DNA of 64,000 nucleotides from JBBSUQ01 sp964389755. GTDB taxonomy: Bacteria > Bacteroidota > Bacteroidia > Flavobacteriales_D > Crocinitomicaceae. Both the position numbers and the translations under genes were made by a program. Shown here one piece after another: positions 61,576 to 64,000 of this stretch (its first letter is position 1; each line of letters begins with the position of its first letter). The stretch spans positions 1 through 64,000 of the forward strand of contig CAYMEW010000006.1 in NCBI GenBank assembly GCA_964389755.1, given 5' to 3'. The notes beneath the pieces were generated by a model, which saw nothing but the letters and a program-made list of their open reading frames with translations, did no database searches and had not been told where the DNA came from.

Positions 61576-62577
61576 ATGGATATCCAAACCCGTTTGTTTG
61601 ACCAGATCCGGTCGAAATTACCACCTGATGCCCCGCTTGGGAAAGCGCTCATGGAAGACCTTGACCTGTCGCGGGACAGTGCTTACCGCCGTGCACGCGG
61701 GGAAACTTCACTTACACCGGAGGAAATTCAGGCTTTATGTCTGAAATATGAAATTTCCTTTGATCGCATTCTCGGTGTGGAGGGAAAAGCGGTTACCTTC
61801 CAGTACAATCCGCTTCAGCGCAGCGAATTTTCGTTTGAGACCTACCTGAAAGGGATCAACGACGGATTTACACGTATGATGTCCCAACGTTCGCAAATAT
61901 TGTATTATTCGAGCCTGGACATGATCATATTCCAGGTCTTCAATTTCCCGGCACTCACGCGCTTCAAATTGCTTTATTTCGCAAAAACCTATCTGAAGAT
62001 CCCGCGTTGGGAAGAAGAAAAGTTCCATCGCGGCTGGACCGGCAATATTTCCACCGAACTCATTGCCGATTCGCTCCATAAATACGTACGCGTACCGAGC
62101 ACGGAGGTCATAGACTATGAATGCGCCAAAGGACTGATCCGTGAGATCGTTTCATTTTGGGAACTCGGTCACATCGCTTCGCGGGAAGACGCACTTTTCC
62201 TCCTGGATGAGGTCGAGAAACTCATGGAACACTTCCGGGATCAGATCCGGGACGGGAGAAAATCCGAATTCGGCAAACCGGTTATCACAGAAGCGGACAG
62301 TTATTCGGTGAATATGCATGAGACTTATCTGCAGGACAATACGTTCATCGCTGAAACGAATGCCTACCGGATGCTTTACATCACGCACAACATGATGAAC
62401 TACCTGTATACGGTGGATGTGGATTATGTAAACCGTTCTTACCACGTCTTTCAGACCATGCTCAAAAACTGTAAGAGCCTGAAAGATAATCAGTCTGTCT
62501 GCCTGAGTTATTTCTCGAATATTCAGCAGTTTATTGCGAAAGCACGCATGCGTATCGGTGGGATGGACCTACTCTGA
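61576..62577 (+). CDS. HTH-domain protein (BetR-like N-terminus)
   Basis: A 333-residue protein. The N-terminal 70 residues (DLSRDSAYRRARGETSLT) look like a BetR-type helix-turn-helix; the remaining 260 residues are helical and not recognised. It overlaps the convergent xerD end by 9 bp. A transcription regulator is likely, but its targets are unknown. Confidence 0.75.
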   Translation: MDIQTRLFDQIRSKLPPDAPLGKALMEDLDLSRDSAYRRARGETSLTPEEIQALCLKYEISFDRILGVEGKAVTFQYNPLQRSEFSFETYLKGINDGFTRMMSQRSQILYYSSLDMIIFQVFNFPALTRFKLLYFAKTYLKIPRWEEEKFHRGWTGNISTELIADSLHKYVRVPSTEVIDYECAKGLIREIVSFWELGHIASREDALFLLDEVEKLMEHFRDQIRDGRKSEFGKPVITEADSYSVNMHETYLQDNTFIAETNAYRMLYITHNMMNYLYTVDVDYVNRSYHVFQTMLKNCKSLKDNQSVCLSYFSNIQQFIAKARMRIGGMDLL

Positions 62578-63477
62578 TCTTTTCGCATTTCGCGGATGGT
62601 AGGAGATGATCGCTTCACGCAAAAAGCGCTGATCGAGATGGGTATAGATCTCGGTCGTAGTAATCGATTCGTGGCCGAGCATTTCCTGTACGGCGCGCAG
62701 GTTTGCCCCGCCTTCCACGAGGTGCGTCGCGAAGGAATGCCGAAAGGTATGCGGTGAAACGTTTTTCCGGATGCCCGCTTCTGCCGCCAGTTGTTTGACG
62801 ATCGTAAAGATCATTTCCCGCGTGAGCCGGCTTCCCCGGCGATTTAAAAACACGATGTCCTCATGTCCTTTTTTAATATCCAGGTGATTGCGAATGTGCG
62901 CTTCGTAGATTCCGATCTCCTTTTCCACGGTCTCACTGACCGGAACAAGCCGTTCCTTATTTCCCTTTCCGATTATCCGGACGAATCCCTCGTCAAAAAA
63001 CAGGTCTGAAAAACGCAGGTTCACGAGTTCACTAACCCGTAAGCCGCAACTGTAGAGCGTTTCCAGGATTGCCCGGTTCCGGTGGCCTTCGGGTTTACTC
63101 AGGTCAATCACCGAGATCAGGGTATCGACCTCTTCAATGGTGAGGAATTCCGGTAGTTTGCGCCCGATCTTCGGTTGTTCCACGCCGTCCGTGGGATCGC
63201 TCGAAATGGTATTTTCAAGGAGCAGGAATTCGTAAAACTGGCGAACACCGCTGATAATACGCGCCTGTGTCCGGGCACTGAGTCCCAGATCATACAATCC
63301 TGCGAGAAATTCGGAAATATCTTTCCGGTTCACCTGTTCCGGATCTTTTTTCCCTTCGAAAAAGTCACGTAACTTAAACACGTCGTTCCGGTATCCCAGC
63401 ACCGAGTTTTCTGCCATTCCCTTTTCGATTTTCAGGTATGACACAAATTCCTTAATATTGCGTTCCCAGGCAGACAT
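62569..63477 (-). CDS. xerD: Tyrosine recombinase XerD
   Basis: A 302-residue tyrosine recombinase with an N-terminal SAM-like core-binding domain and a catalytic domain. Active-site residues are R147, K171 (GKGNKER), H243-x-x-R246 (HTFRHSF), H269 and Y278 (EIYTHLD). The start at 63477 (MSAWERN) avoids overlap with aroQ. It resolves chromosome dimers at dif. It is chromosomal rather than an island integrase. Divergent from aroQ, with 3 bp between the starts. Confidence 0.93.
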   Translation of the reverse strand: MSAWERNIKEFVSYLKIEKGMAENSVLGYRNDVFKLRDFFEGKKDPEQVNRKDISEFLAGLYDLGLSARTQARIISGVRQFYEFLLLENTISSDPTDGVEQPKIGRKLPEFLTIEEVDTLISVIDLSKPEGHRNRAILETLYSCGLRVSELVNLRFSDLFFDEGFVRIIGKGNKERLVPVSETVEKEIGIYEAHIRNHLDIKKGHEDIVFLNRRGSRLTREMIFTIVKQLAAEAGIRKNVSPHTFRHSFATHLVEGGANLRAVQEMLGHESITTTEIYTHLDQRFLREAIISYHPRNAKRSE

Positions 63478-63480
63478 TTT

Positions 63481-63894
63481 ATGAAGATCTTGATTATAAA
63501 CGGCCCGAACCTGAATTTGCTCGGACAGCGTGAAGAACAAATATATGGGAATGTTTCATTCGAAACGTATCTCGAAGGACTGAAAAAGGCAAAAGCCTGT
63601 GAAATCGATTATTTCCAGTCGAATGTGGAAGGCGAACTCCTCAATGCGCTTCAGCAAACAACGGCCGACGCTGTCGTTCTGAACGCCGGTGCTTACACAC
63701 ATACCAGTGTCGCATTACACGATTGCATCAAAGCGATTTCCGTTCCGGTGATCGAGGTGCATATTTCGAACATTTTGCAACGTGAAGATTTCCGGCACCG
63801 CTCTTACATTAGTCCGGTGGCTGCGGGCTGCATTTTCGGGATGGGTCTGAACGGTTATGCTCTCGCGATCGATTACTGCCTGAACTACCGCTGA
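63481..63894 (+). CDS. aroQ: 3-dehydroquinate dehydratase, type II
   Basis: A 137-residue dodecameric dehydratase of the shikimate pathway, cytosolic. PNLNLLGQRE and Y22 (IYGN) form the active-site loop; HISN holds the catalytic His. It is slightly shorter than the usual 145-150 residues. It is divergent from xerD. Only aroK of the same pathway is elsewhere in this window. Confidence 0.95.
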   Translation: MKILIINGPNLNLLGQREEQIYGNVSFETYLEGLKKAKACEIDYFQSNVEGELLNALQQTTADAVVLNAGAYTHTSVALHDCIKAISVPVIEVHISNILQREDFRHRSYISPVAAGCIFGMGLNGYALAIDYCLNYR

Positions 63895-64000
63895 TCTGCC
63901 TTCGGGTACGGTTGTTTACGGATTCGGTATAATGCGCAGATACATCCGGCCGAAATTCCGAACCACAAAAGGTCGTAAACAAATATATCCGTATTTCCGG
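63885..64000 (-). CDS. Partial putative membrane protein C-terminus
   Basis: An open minus-strand frame runs in from the right edge to a TAG at 63887-63885, overlapping the aroQ end by 10 bp. It encodes a hydrophobic segment (LLWFGISAGCICALYR) then a basic tail, as in a membrane-protein C-terminus. Too little is visible to name it, and the frame could be coincidental. Confidence 0.4.
   Translation of the reverse strand, partial: GNTDIFVYDLLWFGISAGCICALYRIRKQPYPKADQR

Noticed and set aside
62569..63477. XerD as an island integrase
   Set aside because: It has the size, domains and context of the housekeeping recombinase and lies far from the AT-rich segment.
1..64000. CRISPR arrays, rRNA genes or complete IS elements
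   Set aside because: No regular direct-repeat/spacer arrays, rRNA sequence or transposase frame was seen.

Overview
The window looks like chromosome of a member of the Bacteroidota, most likely a Flavobacteriales/Crocinitomicaceae (Fluviicola-like) bacterium of middling G+C; the family placement is inference. The supporting signs are Bacteroidota-type -7 promoter boxes (TAnnTTTG), a DUF4290 gene beside murA, a type IX secretion (T9SS) C-terminal sorting domain, a TonB-dependent receptor with an N-terminal carboxypeptidase-regulatory-like domain, bshC, DUF4301, many short lipoproteins and weak Shine-Dalgarno use. No rRNA, CRISPR array or complete insertion sequence was found.

Layout. 1-3.7 kb is visibly AT-rich and unlike the rest. 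It holds a two-gene operon, a large protein with two GHKL ATPase modules (kinase-like) and a stand-alone receiver, followed by about 0.95 kb of non-coding DNA with odd composition, and it ends at a tRNA-Lys. This looks like the edge of an acquired island. 4-9 kb holds aroK, a transglutaminase-like protein, a 267-bp MITE-like element, a coiled-coil lipoprotein and an M61 peptidase. 9-13 kb holds DUF4290-murA-thioredoxin, with the fosfomycin-target Cys of MurA replaced by Asp, then a tandem pair of small membrane proteins. 13-18.5 kb is a long minus-strand run of an RluA-type synthase, panB, an AstE/aspartoacylase-like gene, rimK, a RimB-like retropepsin and a TPR lipoprotein; the middle three suggest a glutamate-tagging and trimming module. 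18.6-26.3 kb holds rplS, a GH25 muramidase, a retropepsin/PDZ lipoprotein, a VanX-like dipeptidase, an aminotransferase, a repeat-rich spacer, an HI0933-family flavoprotein and a MORN/YwqK-like protein.

26.4-38 kb holds a Fic AMPylase-like gene with two 29-bp operator-like repeats, DUF4301, a methyltransferase, an ECF sigma/anti-sigma/secreted-protein operon, an Upf1-like helicase and bioB-bioF. 38-46.5 kb holds a TonB-dependent receptor, bshC, a cyclophilin, glutaminase and dnaX. dnaX is split into gamma and tau frames at a run of ten A's, probably a programmed slippage site. 46.4-54.6 kb holds an orphan HigA antitoxin with only the last two dozen codons of higB, an outer-membrane barrel/PorV-like pair, a T9SS-exported esterase, DoxX, a TPR protein and an Nth lacking its iron-sulfur ligands. 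54.7-64 kb holds lgt, an FKBP, a TraB/GumN protein, a methyltransferase, a pRiA4b ORF-3-like protein, cca, rimO, an HTH regulator, xerD and aroQ, with a partial membrane protein at the right edge.

The most interesting signals are the dual-ATPase kinase/receiver pair beside a tRNA, the dnaX A10 slippage site, the decayed higBA locus, the Fic operator repeats, the glutamate-tagging cluster and the sigma-factor operon whose first gene shares a motif with DUF2723 proteins.
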